Made by a program: the position numbers and the translations under genes | Source of the DNA: Pseudorasbora parva | Lineage: Eukaryota > Chordata > Actinopteri > Cypriniformes > Gobionidae | NCBI RefSeq assembly: GCF_024679245.1 | Contig: NC_090177.1 | Span: 51,197,478-51,261,477, forward strand | Direction: 5' to 3' | DNA: 64,000 nucleotides | In this document: piece after piece, positions 1 to 11,003 of the stretch | How positions within the stretch are numbered: position 1 is the first letter of the stretch | Layout of the letters: each line of letters opens with the position of its first letter | The notes under the pieces: generated by a model | Told to the model about the DNA's origin: nothing | Seen by the model: only the letters and a program-made list of their open reading frames with translations | The model's database searches: none

Positions 1-40
1 CAGGCAGACAGACAAGAGCAATCGATCAGGAACAATCTCT

Positions 41-289
41 GTGACCCAAGAGGCCACAGCGCTCCTGAGCTCCCCCCAAGAGGCCACAGCGCTCCTGAGC
101 TCCACCCAAGAGGCCAAAGCGCTCTTGAGGTCCACCCAACAGGCCACAGTGCTCCTGAGCTCCACCCAAGAGGCCACAGCAGTCCTGAGCTCCACCCAAG
201 AGGATACAGCGCTCCTGAGCTCCACCCAAGAAGCCACAGTGCTCCTGAGCTCAACCCAAGAGGCCACAGCGCTCCTGAGCTCCCCCAAA
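41..289. repeat. 30-bp minisatellite, left block
   Basis: About eight tandem copies of a 30-bp unit (core CCAAGAGGCCACAGCGCTCC, then TGAGCTCCAC). On the plus strand it reads as a decapeptide repeat of the type TQEATALLSS and runs in frame into the non-repetitive ORF that follows. The same unit makes up the large array at 4259-7275 on the other side of the LINE. Confidence 0.9.
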
Positions 290-601
290 GAGCTTCCGAT
301 AACACCAGAGAAACAGCCCCTCTCACCGGACATGTCATTCCTCTCTCCAGCATCCCCGCATCTGAGCTTCTCAGAGAAAATGGAGGACTTGGTTCATGCT
401 GGAATCAGACTATCACACTCGATCGCTATGAGCCCCCAAATATCGACCAAAAATCGTCGAGCCCCACAAACACCAATGCCTGTGGGCCCAGCTCGTCCTC
501 GCCCTCCTCCTGTGAGATTTCTTCGGTCACAACGTCAGGGCCCACACCCTCCTCCATCTGTTGTAGGTGAACCAAAAACAACTGATTCCAGCTCTCAGTG
601 A
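41..601 (+). CDS. LINE ORF1-like tail with decapeptide repeats (partial)
   Basis: A 186-codon open frame. Residues 1-85 are the decapeptide repeat encoded by the minisatellite; residues 86-186 are a Ser/Pro-rich non-repetitive tail ending at a stop near 600. It lies about 190 bp upstream of the endonuclease frame of an L2-type LINE on the same strand, the place expected for ORF1. I infer that it is the C-terminal part of that LINE's ORF1. I see no zinc knuckle, esterase or coiled-coil signature. The true start may lie left of the window. It could also be a chance frame, because 30 bp is a multiple of three and the array is open in several frames. Confidence 0.45.
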   Translation: MTQEATALLSSPQEATALLSSTQEAKALLRSTQQATVLLSSTQEATAVLSSTQEDTALLSSTQEATVLLSSTQEATALLSSPKELPITPEKQPLSPDMSFLSPASPHLSFSEKMEDLVHAGIRLSHSIAMSPQISTKNRRAPQTPMPVGPARPRPPPVRFLRSQRQGPHPPPSVVGEPKTTDSSSQ

Positions 602-786
602 TGTGTTTTGGGTCCCCGCTATGATAACAGTAACTTTATCAAATGTTTACAAAACAAGGGGGAACCCAGTGTGCCTGCCTCTTTCTCTATCTCTGTTCTG
701 TTACGTGAAAGAAAGTCTAAGGCCTTGTCAGACCGTTTAATAAACTAATATATCTGCTGCCTGTTACCTGCCAAAATAGGATTAAT

Positions 787-3624
787 GTGGAGAAAAAAAT
801 TATTACAGTTAAGTTAGCGCTTTTAAACATCCGTTCACTTAAGAACAAATCATTTCTAGTCAATGACCTAATAACCAATAACAACCTAGATTTTCTGCTT
901 CTAAATGAAACGTGGCTAGAAGAAAACTGCAGTGCAACAGTCCTAAATGAAGCAGCCCCTCCTAACTTTACTTTTATGAGTGTTTGCAGAGCTGTTAGGA
1001 GAGGTGGGGGTGTTGCTGCTCTTTTTAAAGATTTCTATCAATGTAAGCAAGTATCATTTGGTGACTATTTGTCTCTAGAATATCTGGGTATTGTGTTAAA
1101 AGGTTCTCCACGCATCCTGCTTATCATTATTTATAGGCAGAGTATCCGAAATACTCTGCAGGCTTCACTGAGGACTTTACAGAACTGTTATCAATAATTT
1201 CCTCAGAGTTTGACTGTTTTGCTATTGCTGGGGATTTTAACATTCACATAGACAATATTGAACCCGGTACAACAAAAGAGCTCATGACTGTTCTTAACAC
1301 TTTTGATTTGACACAGCATGTAAATGGACCCACACACAATCGTGGACACACCCTAGATTTACTTATCAGTAAGGGTCTAAACATTTCATCAATTGTTATT
1401 AAGGATGTGGCACTGTCTGATCATTTCTGTATTTTCTTTGATATATCAATCTCTCCTGCCATTGAAGCTAGATCTGTCTCTGTCAAAAAGAGATGTTTAA
1501 ATGAGAACACTAATGTGCTGTTTATGAAGGCTTTATCTCTAACACCAAGCATATCTGCAGACTCTGTTGATTTTCTCCTTGACTCCTTTAACTCAAAAGT
1601 TAAGAGTGTAATTGATGATATTGCTCCTCTAAAAGTCAGGAAAAAGAGTACCAAACAAAAAGCACCTTGGAGAAACTCAACAGCAATACAAATAATGAAA
1701 AGACAATGCAGAAAATCTGAACGAAAGTGGCGGAAGACAAAACTTGTAGTCCATTATAACATCTATAAAGACACCCTTCATGCTTTCAATGCTGAACTAG
1801 GCAAAGCTAGACAGACCTTCTTCTCAAATATTATAAACAGAAACATAAACAACACGCGCACTCTTTTTGCTACTGTCGAGAGACTAACAAACCCCCCGAG
1901 TCAGACTCCTAGTGAAATGCTCTCAGACAGTAAATGCAGCGAGTTTGCTTCCTACTTCTCCGAGAAAATCAATAATATCAGAAAGGCGATCAGCACATCC
2001 TCTAGTTGCTCTGGGGTCAGTCAGATCATACCAAACTCTCGGAAAATTACCATGTCAGATTTCGACGCTATTGACTGCAAAATTTTAGAAGACACAGTAC
2101 AGCATCTTAAAACATCAAACTGTGCCCTAGACACACTCCCCACTTCTTTCTTCAAAAGTGTGTTTAACTGTTTAGAAGCAGATCTCCTAGAAGTGGTAAA
2201 CTCCTCACTTCTCTATGGGACTTTTCCAACCGCCCTTAAAACTGCAATAGTTAAGCCTCTTCTGAAAAAGAGAAATCTGGATAACTCCATACTGAGCAAC
2301 TACAGACCAATCTCAAATCTCCCCTTCATAGGCAAAATCATTGAAAAAGTTGTTTTCAATCAGTTGAACAAATTCTTACGCTCAAATGGATACTTTGACA
2401 ATTTTCAATCTGGTTTCTGTCCACATCACAGTACAGAGACAGCGCTCATAAAGATTATAAATGATATTCGCTTAAATACTGATACAGGCAAAACATCAAT
2501 TCTGGTACAACTGGATCTCAGTGCCACATTCGACACTGTTGACCACAACATACTTCTAGACAGGCTGGAAAACTGGGTTGGGCTTTCTGGGATGGTCCTC
2601 AAATGGTTCAGGTCATACTTAGAAGGGAGAGGTTATTATGTGAGTATAGGAGACCATAAGTCTGAGTGGACATCCATGACATGCGGAGTCCCACAAGGGT
2701 CAATTCTAGCACCACTCCTGTTTAACCTGTATATGCTGCCACTGAGCCAAATAATGAAAAAGAACAATATTGCTTACCACAGCTATGCTGACGACACCCA
2801 GCTCTACTTAGCACTATCACCTAATGACTACAGCCCCATTGACTCCCTGTGCAAATGCATTGATGAAGTTAACAACTGGATGTGCCAAAACTATCTCCAG
2901 TTAAACAAAGACAAAACCGAAATCACTACATTTGGAAACAAAGATGAAATTCTCAAGGTGAACGCGTATCTTGAGGCTAAAGGCCTGATAACAAAAAATC
3001 AAGTCAGGAATCTTGGAGTGATTTTAGAGTCCGACCTGAGTTTCAGTAGTCATGTCAAAGCAATAACTAAATCAGCATACTATCATCTGAAAAATATTGC
3101 AAGGATTATATGTTTTGTCTCCAGGCAAGACTTAGAGAAACTCGTTCATGCTTTCATCACCAGTAGGGTGGACTATTGTAACGGCCTTCTCACTGGCCTT
3201 CCTAAAAAGACCATTAGACAGCTGCAGCTCATACAGAACGCTGCTGCCAGGATTGTGAGCAGAATCAGAAAATATGACCATATCACACCAGTCCTCAGGT
3301 CTTTACACTGGCTGATCTGATTCCAGTTACATTTAGGATCGACTTTAAAGTACTATTACTTGTTTATAAATCACTCAATGAGCTAGGACCTCAATACATC
3401 GCAGATATGCTGATTAAATACAAACCCAACAGATCACTCAGATCAGCAGGATCAAGTCAGTTAGAAATACCAAGAGTTCACTCAAAGCAAGGAGAGTCTG
3501 CTTTTAGCTATTATGCCAGCTGCAGCTGAACCAGCTTCCTGAACAGATCAGATTTGCTCCAACAGTCGCCACATTCAAATCCAGACTCAAAACACATCTG
3601 TTAAGCTGTGCATTTACTGAATGA
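787..3624 (+). pseudogene. L2-type ORF2: endonuclease and reverse transcriptase, frameshifted
   Basis: The endonuclease part (787-1197) contains LALLNIRSLKNK, LLNETWL and RGGGVAAL, as in LINE EN domains. The frame then shifts, and EN resumes with the tail motif LSDHF before the RT. RT motifs in order are NYRPISNLPFIGKIIEK, FDTVDHNILLDRL, GVPQGSILAPLLFNLYM and YADDTQLY, all in the frame 1284-3320. A stop near 3318 precedes, in another frame, a typical L2 C-terminal stretch (ELGPQYIADMLIKY, then SRLKTHLL) ending about 3624. At least two frameshifts or stops make it non-functional. The protein would nick target DNA and reverse-transcribe the element RNA. Confidence 0.88.
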
Positions 3625-3733
3625 GCTCTGAGCACTGTATGTCCGACTGATTGCACCCTATCTTATCTCTTTATTCTTTTTATAATTGTTTTAGTTTACC
3701 TTTGTTCTTATCTCTGGTTATTGTTTATTTTAT

Positions 3734-4015
3734 ATGTTCTTTTGAGTTAAATATGATAAGTGAAAACTGGGTTTGATGGAAATAGTAAGTTTGACAATAA
3801 GGTTTGAGTATGTGTAAATCTGTGGAGGGTATGATGAGTGAGTAAGGGTTTAACAAGAAGGTTTCTGAGTAAAAATCAGGGAACAGTGATCAAAATTGGA
3901 TGTTATGAACGTGTTTGAGAAAGAAATTAATGAGAGGTGTTCTAATTAAGATGGTACATGTATGTAGGCTGTAAACTGAAGAATGTTTGTTTTTATATCA
4001 GGCCATTATTGTGGA
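3734..4015 (+). repeat. Segment of L2 3' region shared with LTR element at 51.35 kb
   Basis: This stretch of the LINE 3' region aligns by eye, in the same orientation, with about 51343-51685 inside the LTR element. Shared landmarks are GTGAAAACTGG, AAGATGGTACATGTATGTAG and CTGTAAACTGAAG. Sequence on either side is not shared. The LTR copy has about 60 bp extra near its right end and a short extra stretch near its left end. Confidence 0.8.
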
Positions 4016-4258
4016 TCTGACCATTTTATTTTATTATATCTTATTTTTTTAATTATTATTATTTTTTTTATTACTATTATTATCTTTACGACTGTTTTAA
4101 CTATGCTTGTTCTTAATTTTTTATTCGTCCATATGGTATTCTTTTTTTTCTCATGCATTTGTTACCACTGTTTTAATTAATTTCTATATAAAGCACTTTG
4201 AATTGCCATTGGGTATGAAATGTGCTGTACAAATAAACTTGCCTTGCCTTGCCTTGCC

Positions 4259-7200
4259 AAAGAGGCCACAACGCTCTTGAGCTCCACCCAAGAGGCCACA
4301 GCGCTCTTGAGCTCCCCCCAAAAGGCCACAGGGCTCCACCCAAAATGCCACAGGGCTCCACATCTCCACCCAAAAGGCCACAGCGATCCACATCGCCACC
4401 CAAAAGGCCACAGCAGTCCTGAAGGCAACAGCGCTCCACCCAAGAGGCCACAGCGCTCCTGAGCTCCACCCAAGAGGCCAAAGCGCTCCTGAGGTCCACC
4501 CAATAGGCCACAGCGCTCCTGAGCTCCACCCGAGATGCTACAGCGCTCCTGAGCTCCACCCAAGAGGCCACAGCGCTCCTGAGCTCAACCCAAGAGGCCA
4601 CAGCGATCCACATCACCACCCAAAAGGCCACAGCAGTCCTGAAGGCAACAGCGCTCCACCCAAAAGGCAACAGCAATCCACAGGTCCACCCAAAAGGCCA
4701 CAGAGCAACACAGGTCCACCCAAAAGGTTACAGCACTCCTGAGGTCCACTCAAAAGGGCACAGCGCCACTGAGCTCCTCCCAATAGGCCACAGTGCTCCT
4801 AAGCTCCACCCAAGAGGCCAAAGCGCTCCTGAGGTCCACCCAAGAGGCCACAGCGCACTTGAGCTCCACCCAAGAAGCCACAGCGCTCTTGAGCTCCCCC
4901 CAAAAGGCCACAGGGCTCCACAGCTCCACCCAAAATGCCACAGGGCTCCACATCTCCACCCAAAAGGCCACAGCGATCCACATCGCCACCCAAAAGGCCA
5001 CAGCAGTCCTGAAGGCAACAGCGCTCCACCCAAAAGGCCACAGCAATCCACAGGTCCACCCAAAAGGCCACAGAGCAACTCAGGTCCACCCACAAGGTTA
5101 CAGCGCTCCTGGGGTCCACCTAAAAGGGCACAGCGCCACTGAGCTCCACCCAAGAGGCCACAGCGCTCCTGAGCTTCACCCAAGAGGCCTAAGCGCTCCT
5201 AAGCTCCACCCAAGAGGCCAAAGCGCTCCTGAGGTCCACCCAATAGGCCACAGCGCTCCTGAGCTCCACCCAAGATGCTACAGCGCTCCTGAGCTCCACC
5301 CAAGAGGCCACAGCGCTCCTGAGCTCCACCCAAGAGGCCACAGCGCTCCTGAGCTCAACCCAAGAGGCCACAGCGCTCCTGTGCTCAACCCAAGAGGCCA
5401 CAGCGCTCCTGAGCTCCACCTAAGAGGCCACAGCGCTCTTGAGCTCCCCCCAAAAGGCCACAGCACTCTACAGCTCCACCCAAAATGCCACAGGGCTCCA
5501 CATCTCCACCCAAAATGCCACAGGGCTCCACATCTCCACCCAAAAGGCCACACCAATCCACATCACCACCCAAAAGGCCACAGCAGTCCTGAAGGCAACA
5601 GCGCTCCACCCAAGAGGCCACAGCGCTCCTGAGCTCCACCCAAGAGGCCAAAGCGCTCCTGAGGTCCACCCAATAGGCCACAGCGCTCCTGAGCTCCACC
5701 CGAGATGCTACAGCGCTCCTGAGCTCCACCCAAGAGGCCACAGCGCTCCTGAGCTCAACCCAAGAGGCCACAGCGATCCACATCACCACCCAAAAGGCCA
5801 CAGCAGTCCTGAAGGCAACAGCGCTCCACCCAAAAGGCAACAGCAATCCACAGGTCCACCCAAAAGGCCACAGAGCAACACAGGTCCACCCAAAAGGTTA
5901 CAGCACTCCTGAGGTCCACTCAAAAGGGCACAGCGCCACTGAGCTCCTCCCAATAGGCCACAGTGCTCCTAAGCTCCACCCAAGAGGCCAAAGCGCTCCT
6001 GAGGTCCACCCAAGAGGCCACAGCGCACTTGAGCTCCACCCAAGAAGCCACAGCGCTCTTGAGCTCCCCCCAAAAGGCCACAGGGCTCCACAGCTCCACC
6101 CAAAATGCCACAGGGCTCCACATCTCCACCCAAAAGGCCACAGCGATCCACATCGCCACCCAAAAGGCCACAGCAGTCCTGAAGGCAACAGCGCTCCACC
6201 CAAAAGGCCACAGCAATCCACAGGTCCACCCAAAAGGCCACAGAGCAACTCAGGTCCACCCACAAGGTTACAGCGCTCCTGGGGTCCACCTAAAAGGGCA
6301 CAGCGCCACTGAGCTCCACCCAAGAGGCCACAGCGCTCCTGAGCTTCACCCAAGAGGCCTAAGCGCTCCTGAGCTCCACCCAAGAGGCCAAAGCGCTCCT
6401 GAGGTCCACCCAATAGGCCACAGCGCTCCTGAGCTCCACCCAAGATGCTACAGCGCTCCTGAGCTCCACCCAAGAGGCCACAGCGCTCCTGAGCTCCACC
6501 CAAGAGGCCACAGCGCTCCTGAGCTCAACCCAAGAGGCCACAGCGCTCCTGTGCTCAACCCAAGAGGCCACAGCGCTCCTGAGCTCCACCTAAGAGGCCA
6601 CAGCGCTCTTGAGCTCCCCCCAAAAGGCCACAGGGCTCCACAGCTCCACCCAAAATGCCACAGGGCTCCACATCTCCACCCAAAAGGCCACACCAATCCA
6701 CATCACCACCCAAAAGGCCACAGCAGTCCTGAAGGCAACAGCGCTCCACCCAAAAGGCAACAGCAATCCACAGGTCCACCCAAAAGGCCACAGAGCAACA
6801 CAGGTCCACCCAAAAGGTTACAGCGCCACTGAGCTCCTCCCAATAGGCCACAGTGCTCCTAAGCTCCACCCAAGAGGCCAAACGCTCCTGATGTCCACCC
6901 AAGAGGCCACAGGGCTCCACAGCTCCACCCAAAATGCCACAGGGCTCCACATCTCCACCCAAAAGGCCACAGCGATCCACATCGCCACCCAAAATGCCAC
7001 AGCAGTCCTGAAGGCAACAGCGCTCCACTCAAAAGGCCACAGCAATCCACAGGTCAACCAAAAAGGTCACAATGGTCCACAGCTCCACCCAAAAGGCCAC
7101 AGCACTCCACAGCTCCACCCAAAAGGCCAAAGCACTCCACAGCTCCACCCAAAAGGCCACAGCGCTCCACAGGTCCACCCAAAAGGCCACAGCGCTCCAC

Positions 7201-7275
7201 AGCTCCACTCAAAAGGGCACAGCACCGCTGAGCTCCAACCAAGAGGCCACAGCGCTCCTGAGCTCAACAAGATGA
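4259..7275. repeat. 30-bp minisatellite, main array with 1,170-bp higher-order repeat
   Basis: About 100 units of the 30-bp repeat. Variant units recur with a 1,170-bp spacing (39 units): for example the block beginning near 4733 reappears near 5903, and that at 4793 near 5963, with almost no difference. The unit length is a multiple of three and most frames lack stops, so long overlapping reading frames appear on both strands (Gln/Glu-Ala-Thr, His-Pro-Lys-Gly-His and Gly-Gly-Ala-Gln-Glu types). I treat none of them as genes. Confidence 0.93.
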
Positions 7276-7492
7276 GTTGTTGGCATGTACAGGGTGAAAA
7301 GCAGCAGTCCTAACACTGAGCCTTCCGGTACTCCATACTTGTGATCGGTGTGACATCTCTTCATTCACTGCTACAAACTGATTACAGTCAGATAAGTATG
7401 ATTTAAACCATGCCAATGCAATTCCACTAATGCGAACATAATTCTTGAGTCTATTCAGAAGAATGTTGTGGTCGATATTGTCGAATGCAGTG
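7276..7492 (-). pseudogene. LINE reverse transcriptase fragment
   Basis: Read on the minus strand, about 70 codons resemble the RT core of an L2/CR1-type LINE: FDNIDHNILLNRLKNYV, then AWFKSYLSD, then a frameshifted equivalent of the GVPQGS...LLF region. No other part of the element is present. It directly abuts the end of the minisatellite. Confidence 0.65.
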
Positions 7493-7751
7493 TATTGTCT
7501 ACACTAATAGAGAGATACAGCCATGGTTGGATGATCAGAGTAATGATTATGAGATTTACTTTAATATGATCACATGATACAATGACAGACAGAATATGCA
7601 CTGTAAAAAAAGTGAGATATAAAGATCAAATATAAACATATTTAAATATTTTTAAAAATATAACATATTTTTTTATTTAAATCATGAAAGAGAGAGCGAG
7701 AGAGAGTATGGGCCACATACGGTGCTTAAACATTGTAATCTTCATCAGTCA
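7493..7751. other. AT-rich spacer
   Basis: No gene or clear repeat recognised. It contains a short GA-rich run near 7688-7708 and long A/T runs. It may still contain the decayed end of the neighbouring LINE scrap. Confidence 0.4.
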
Positions 7752-7755
7752 TTAA

Positions 7756-8524
7756 AGGGTTAGTTCACCCAAAAATGAAATTTATTTTATTAATGACTCC
7801 CCCAATGTCGTCCCACAACTGTAAGACCTTCGTTCATCCTTGGAACACAGTTTAAGATATTTTAGATTTAGTCCGAGGCCTTTCTGTCCTTTGAATGTAA
7901 GTGTATGCCCACTTGCTGTCAAAGTCCATAAGGTCATCAAAGTAGTCCATATGTGATATCAGTTGGTTAGTTAGACTCTATTGAAGGGTCGACAATACAT
8001 TTTGGTCCAAAAATAACAAAAAATACGAATTTACTCAGCATTGTTTTCTCTTCCGTGTTCCTCAAATAAAGAATGAAACGGTCATGATTCAAGATTCGGA
8101 TCGCGTGTCAAACTGGCAAACTGCTGAAATCACGAGACATTGGCGATCTGAATCATGAATCAATCTGCTGATTCGCGACCGTTTAATTCTTTATTTGAGG
8201 TTTGAAAACAAACACGGAAGAGAAGACAATGCTGAAAAAAGGTGTATTTTAAAAAAAAATGTTGGACCAAAATGTATTTTTGACGCTTCAAAAGAGTCTA
8301 ACTAACCAACTGATGTCACATATGGACTACTTTGATGATGTTTTCATTCCCTCCTGGACGTGGACAGCAAGTGGGCATACACTTACATTCAAAGGACAGA
8401 AAGCTCTCGGACTAAATCTAAAATATCACAAACTGTGTTCAGAGGATGAACAGAGGTCTTACGGGTGTGGAATGACATTAGGGGTGAGTCATTAATGAAA
8501 GACATTTTTGGGTAAACTAACCCT
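7756..8524. mobile_element. Palindromic TTAA-flanked MITE
   Basis: The two ends are inverted copies (AGGGTTAGTTCACCCAAAAA at the left; a diverged inverse ending AACTAACCCT at the right) and each is flanked by TTAA (7752-7755 and 8525-8528). Most of the element is one imperfect inverted repeat: for example the stretch around AGTAGTCCATATGTGATATC near 7945-7965 is mirrored near 8313-8332. No transposase. TTAA targeting is shared by piggyBac- and Kolobok-type elements; I cannot decide between them. Confidence 0.85.
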
Positions 8525-8528
8525 TTAA

Positions 8529-8731
8529 CATACCCCTCTCTGTAATTAAGACACACAGACGTAAGTGCAGAAACAAGTATGAATATGAGAGACTCGCGTT
8601 GTGTGTTTAGAGTTACCAAAGCTATTTATCCTGACAATGAAGGAAAATATATGAACTTTAAAGTTTAGACAAAATAAAGAGACAGAGACGTATTAAAATA
8701 ACTAATTAAATTAAAAGGCAAGTGTACTTGT
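8529..8731. other. Unassigned spacer between two MITEs
   Basis: No reading frame or repeat recognised. It could be 3' flank or 3' UTR of the receptor-like gene on the minus strand, but no diagnostic signal was found. Confidence 0.3.
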
Positions 8732-9139
8732 AGGGTTAGTTCACCCAAAAATGAAAATTATGTCATTAATTACTCACCCTCATGTTATTCGACACCCCTA
8801 AGACCTCCGTTCGTCTAGACCCATAAAGGCACTAAAAATGTTGTTACAAAGCCCATCTCACTACAGTGAGTTTTATGAAGCGACAAGAATATTTTTTGTG
8901 TGCAAAAAAAAAAAAAAACTGAATAACGACTTATATAGTGATGGGCCGATTTCAAAACACAGCTTCCTGAAGATTCAAACCATTATGATGGCTCAGAATG
9001 AAGGCCTTTCTGAGCCATCAGATTTCAACACAAATATCTTCATTCGTGTTCCAAAGATGAACAGAGGTCTTACGGGTGTCGAACGGCACAAAGGTGAGTA
9101 ATTCATGAAAGAATTTAAATTTTTCTGTAAACTAATCCT
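8732..9139. mobile_element. TTAA-type MITE, second copy
   Basis: Its ends belong to the same terminal family as the element at 7756: AGGGTTAGTTCACCCAAAAA on the left and a diverged inverse ending AAACTAATCCT followed by TTAA (9140-9143) on the right. The left TTAA is not preserved. The interior differs from the 7756 element and contains a short A run near 8904. Confidence 0.75.
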
Positions 9140-9143
9140 TTAA

Positions 9144-9429
9144 ATTAAAAGTTGCTATAATATGTTGACTGCTCTGTGATGGTTAATAAAAGATAACGAT
9201 CTGTCAATTTTAGACCTATGAAATGAAAATTACAATTACAAATCCCCAGAAACTGAAAAATTAAAATCCAGTATATAGAGGTATCGGTATCAGTGTTGGT
9301 CATATTGGCTTTCATTAATAGTAATTATGTACAACAAACATGTCAAATATACTGTCTTCACGTCTTTAGTACAGTCAAAATATTATGTCTTCACAACCAG
9401 TCCATCTTCCCAAACCTCCTCAGACTAGA
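9144..9429. other. Probable 3' flank of receptor-like gene
   Basis: AT-rich sequence immediately downstream (minus strand) of the receptor ORF stop. No repeat recognised. Likely 3' UTR by position only. Confidence 0.3.
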
Positions 9430-10209
9430 CTAGTCTGCCAGGTTTTGTGCCGTCTGAATACTGAGATTCTGCCTGCAGACCAGCACACACAGGAGAGGGT
9501 CTGAAATCAGTCTCAAACTTATCAAGAAGCAAGGAATAAGCGAAACATGAAGAGGCGGAGGGACAGACTTATGAATGAGTAACAAGAAATGAAGTAAAAT
9601 CAAGGGTAGATAAAGCACCAGCACAGTGAATATGAAAATAACCCAAATATGAGGATCTGGTTTTCTGGATGTGTGATGATCAGAACAACACAAAGTGCAG
9701 CAAGATAAGATCCACAAAATCACTGACACAATGAGCACTAAAATAGAAAGCCAAGCAAGATATACAATTAAATCGATGATGATATAGAGAAACAAAAATA
9801 AGTAGAAAATTATGAAATTCTCTGAAGAGAAAACCGGAGTGCACAGTGGATGTTTCACAGAGATAATTCCCTCTAGCGCCACAAGCTGGTTTAGGAGGAG
9901 ACCACAGACTCTTGATGAGGACCATAAAACCAGAGAAACCGAACATGTCCAACCTCCATCCGAGTTGAGCTCATTTAAAATGAGTTTGATCAGTATGTAG
10001 GGACTCAAGAACAGCTCAATAAAGTCAGTGAGGAGGAGGGGGATGATGAAGCCTGAAATACGGTGTCCATTCTTTCTGTGATATATGATATAGCTGGTAG
10101 ACCAAACAAGAGCTGGTAGACCTGCACACACACTGATGGTGATGAAGATGGACCATCTGACTCTTATCAGGACAGGTACTGTATTCCAGTAAAATAGAAT
10201 ACTTTCCAT
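9430..10209 (-). CDS. Seven-helix G protein-coupled receptor-like protein
   Basis: An uninterrupted 259-residue frame with seven hydrophobic helices: about 18-43, 51-78, 90-112, 131-152, 154-176, 187-212 and 222-246. Class A hallmarks are visible but altered. TM2 has Asp62; a Trp-x-Cys pair (87-89) precedes TM3; TM3 ends in Glu113-Gly-Ile instead of Asp-Arg-Tyr, followed by KHPL; TM6 has a central Pro202; TM7 ends in Asp-Pro-Leu-Leu-Cys (237-241) instead of the usual Asn-Pro-x-x-Tyr. Helices 4 and 5 are almost contiguous, so the second extracellular loop and its cysteine are missing. It would be a plasma-membrane receptor; the ligand is unknown. It is shorter than the usual 300+ residues. The start is the first Met, 36 bp after a good splice acceptor. 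No frame damage, unlike the surrounding elements. I do not recognise the exact subfamily. Confidence 0.7.
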   Translation of the reverse strand: MESILFYWNTVPVLIRVRWSIFITISVCAGLPALVWSTSYIIYHRKNGHRISGFIIPLLLTDFIELFLSPYILIKLILNELNSDGGWTCSVSLVLWSSSRVCGLLLNQLVALEGIISVKHPLCTPVFSSENFIIFYLFLFLYIIIDLIVYLAWLSILVLIVSVILWILSCCTLCCSDHHTSRKPDPHIWVIFIFTVLVLYLPLILLHFLLLIHKSVPPPLHVSLIPCFLISLRLISDPLLCVLVCRQNLSIQTAQNLAD

Positions 10210-10245
10210 ATTTCAGTCCGTCTTTGATCACTTTGTGATGTCAAG

Positions 10246-10260
10246 CTGAAAATATAAATG
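10246..10260 (-). promoter_or_regulatory. Candidate splice acceptor before receptor ORF
   Basis: On the minus strand the sequence ATTTATATTTTCAG ends at 10246 and is followed by 36 bp of leader before the receptor ATG. A pyrimidine/T-rich tract followed by CAG is a good acceptor. It implies at least one upstream noncoding exon. Confidence 0.5.
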
Positions 10261-11003
10261 CGTGGAACATTTTTATATTAACAATATTAACTCAATACAT
10301 GCTGAGAAACTTTCAGAAGTCACAAATCTCACTATTGTATTCTACAACTCACAATCATCAGACTGAAAATATTAAAGGGGTACTTCAGCGCTGGAAAGAT
10401 GAATCTGTATCAGACGTTATTAATGTAGAAGAAATGTGAAAATATTTTTGAATTTGGTGCCTTCTAGACTGAGAAAAGACAGAAAATTAATTTTTGTCTC
10501 ATGGGGATAAAAGACAACAATTCCCAGAATGCTTTGCTTCGCTACCCTACTAGCGTCCCTAAGAGGCCACTCCCAAAGCCGCCGCTACTGGATCACTTGC
10601 CCAAATTCCCACCGTGTTCATTTTCATAAAATAAGTTCAGTTAGAGAACAGACACTACAATTAAAAACTGACTGTGTCTGTTCAATATAATGTGATTTAT
10701 CCGCTGAGGGAGTGTCCCAAACGCTGCAGGAGTCAGATTACATTCACCGTCATAAATGAGCTGATGAGCTTTCGTGGTGAGAGCTGAGGTAAACACGTCC
10801 GTGCTCGAGGCAATGCATTCACAGCGCATGTTCAGTCTGGCACGTTTTTCAGTTCGTGCCTTTGGAGTCTTAACTTTTATAGGAATTAATTAGAGAAGTT
10901 GAAACACTCACTTTGCTCCACCGCTCCGTTTACATAAATGCCTGCTGCTGCGAGCTGAGCTGTGAGTGAGATCCCACCCCATATGTGCGGGTTGAAAATA
11001 TGT

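Larger units (their letters stand above)
290..4258 (+). mobile_element. L2-type non-LTR retrotransposon (LINE)
   Basis: Gene order is ORF1-like tail, apurinic endonuclease, reverse transcriptase, C-terminal domain, AT-rich 3' region, and a 3' end containing AAGCACTTTGAATTGCCA and a short (TTGCC)n tail at about 4238-4257. That terminal arrangement and the YADDTQLY motif fit vertebrate L2 elements. The element sits between two blocks of the same 30-bp minisatellite, so either it inserted into the array or the array derives from its own ORF1. Both coding frames are broken, so this copy is dead. The left boundary is uncertain. Confidence 0.8.

Noticed and set aside
3983..4180. 65-codon hydrophobic frame resembling a small membrane protein
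   Set aside because: It comes from the T-rich 3' region of the L2 element.
4173..7313. Many long overlapping reading frames of 60-290 codons on both strands
   Set aside because: They are translations of the 30-bp minisatellite, stop-free because the unit is a multiple of three; no start context, domain or conservation supports a gene.
8259..8495. 78-codon plus-strand frame
   Set aside because: Lies inside the palindromic TTAA MITE and mirrors its other arm.
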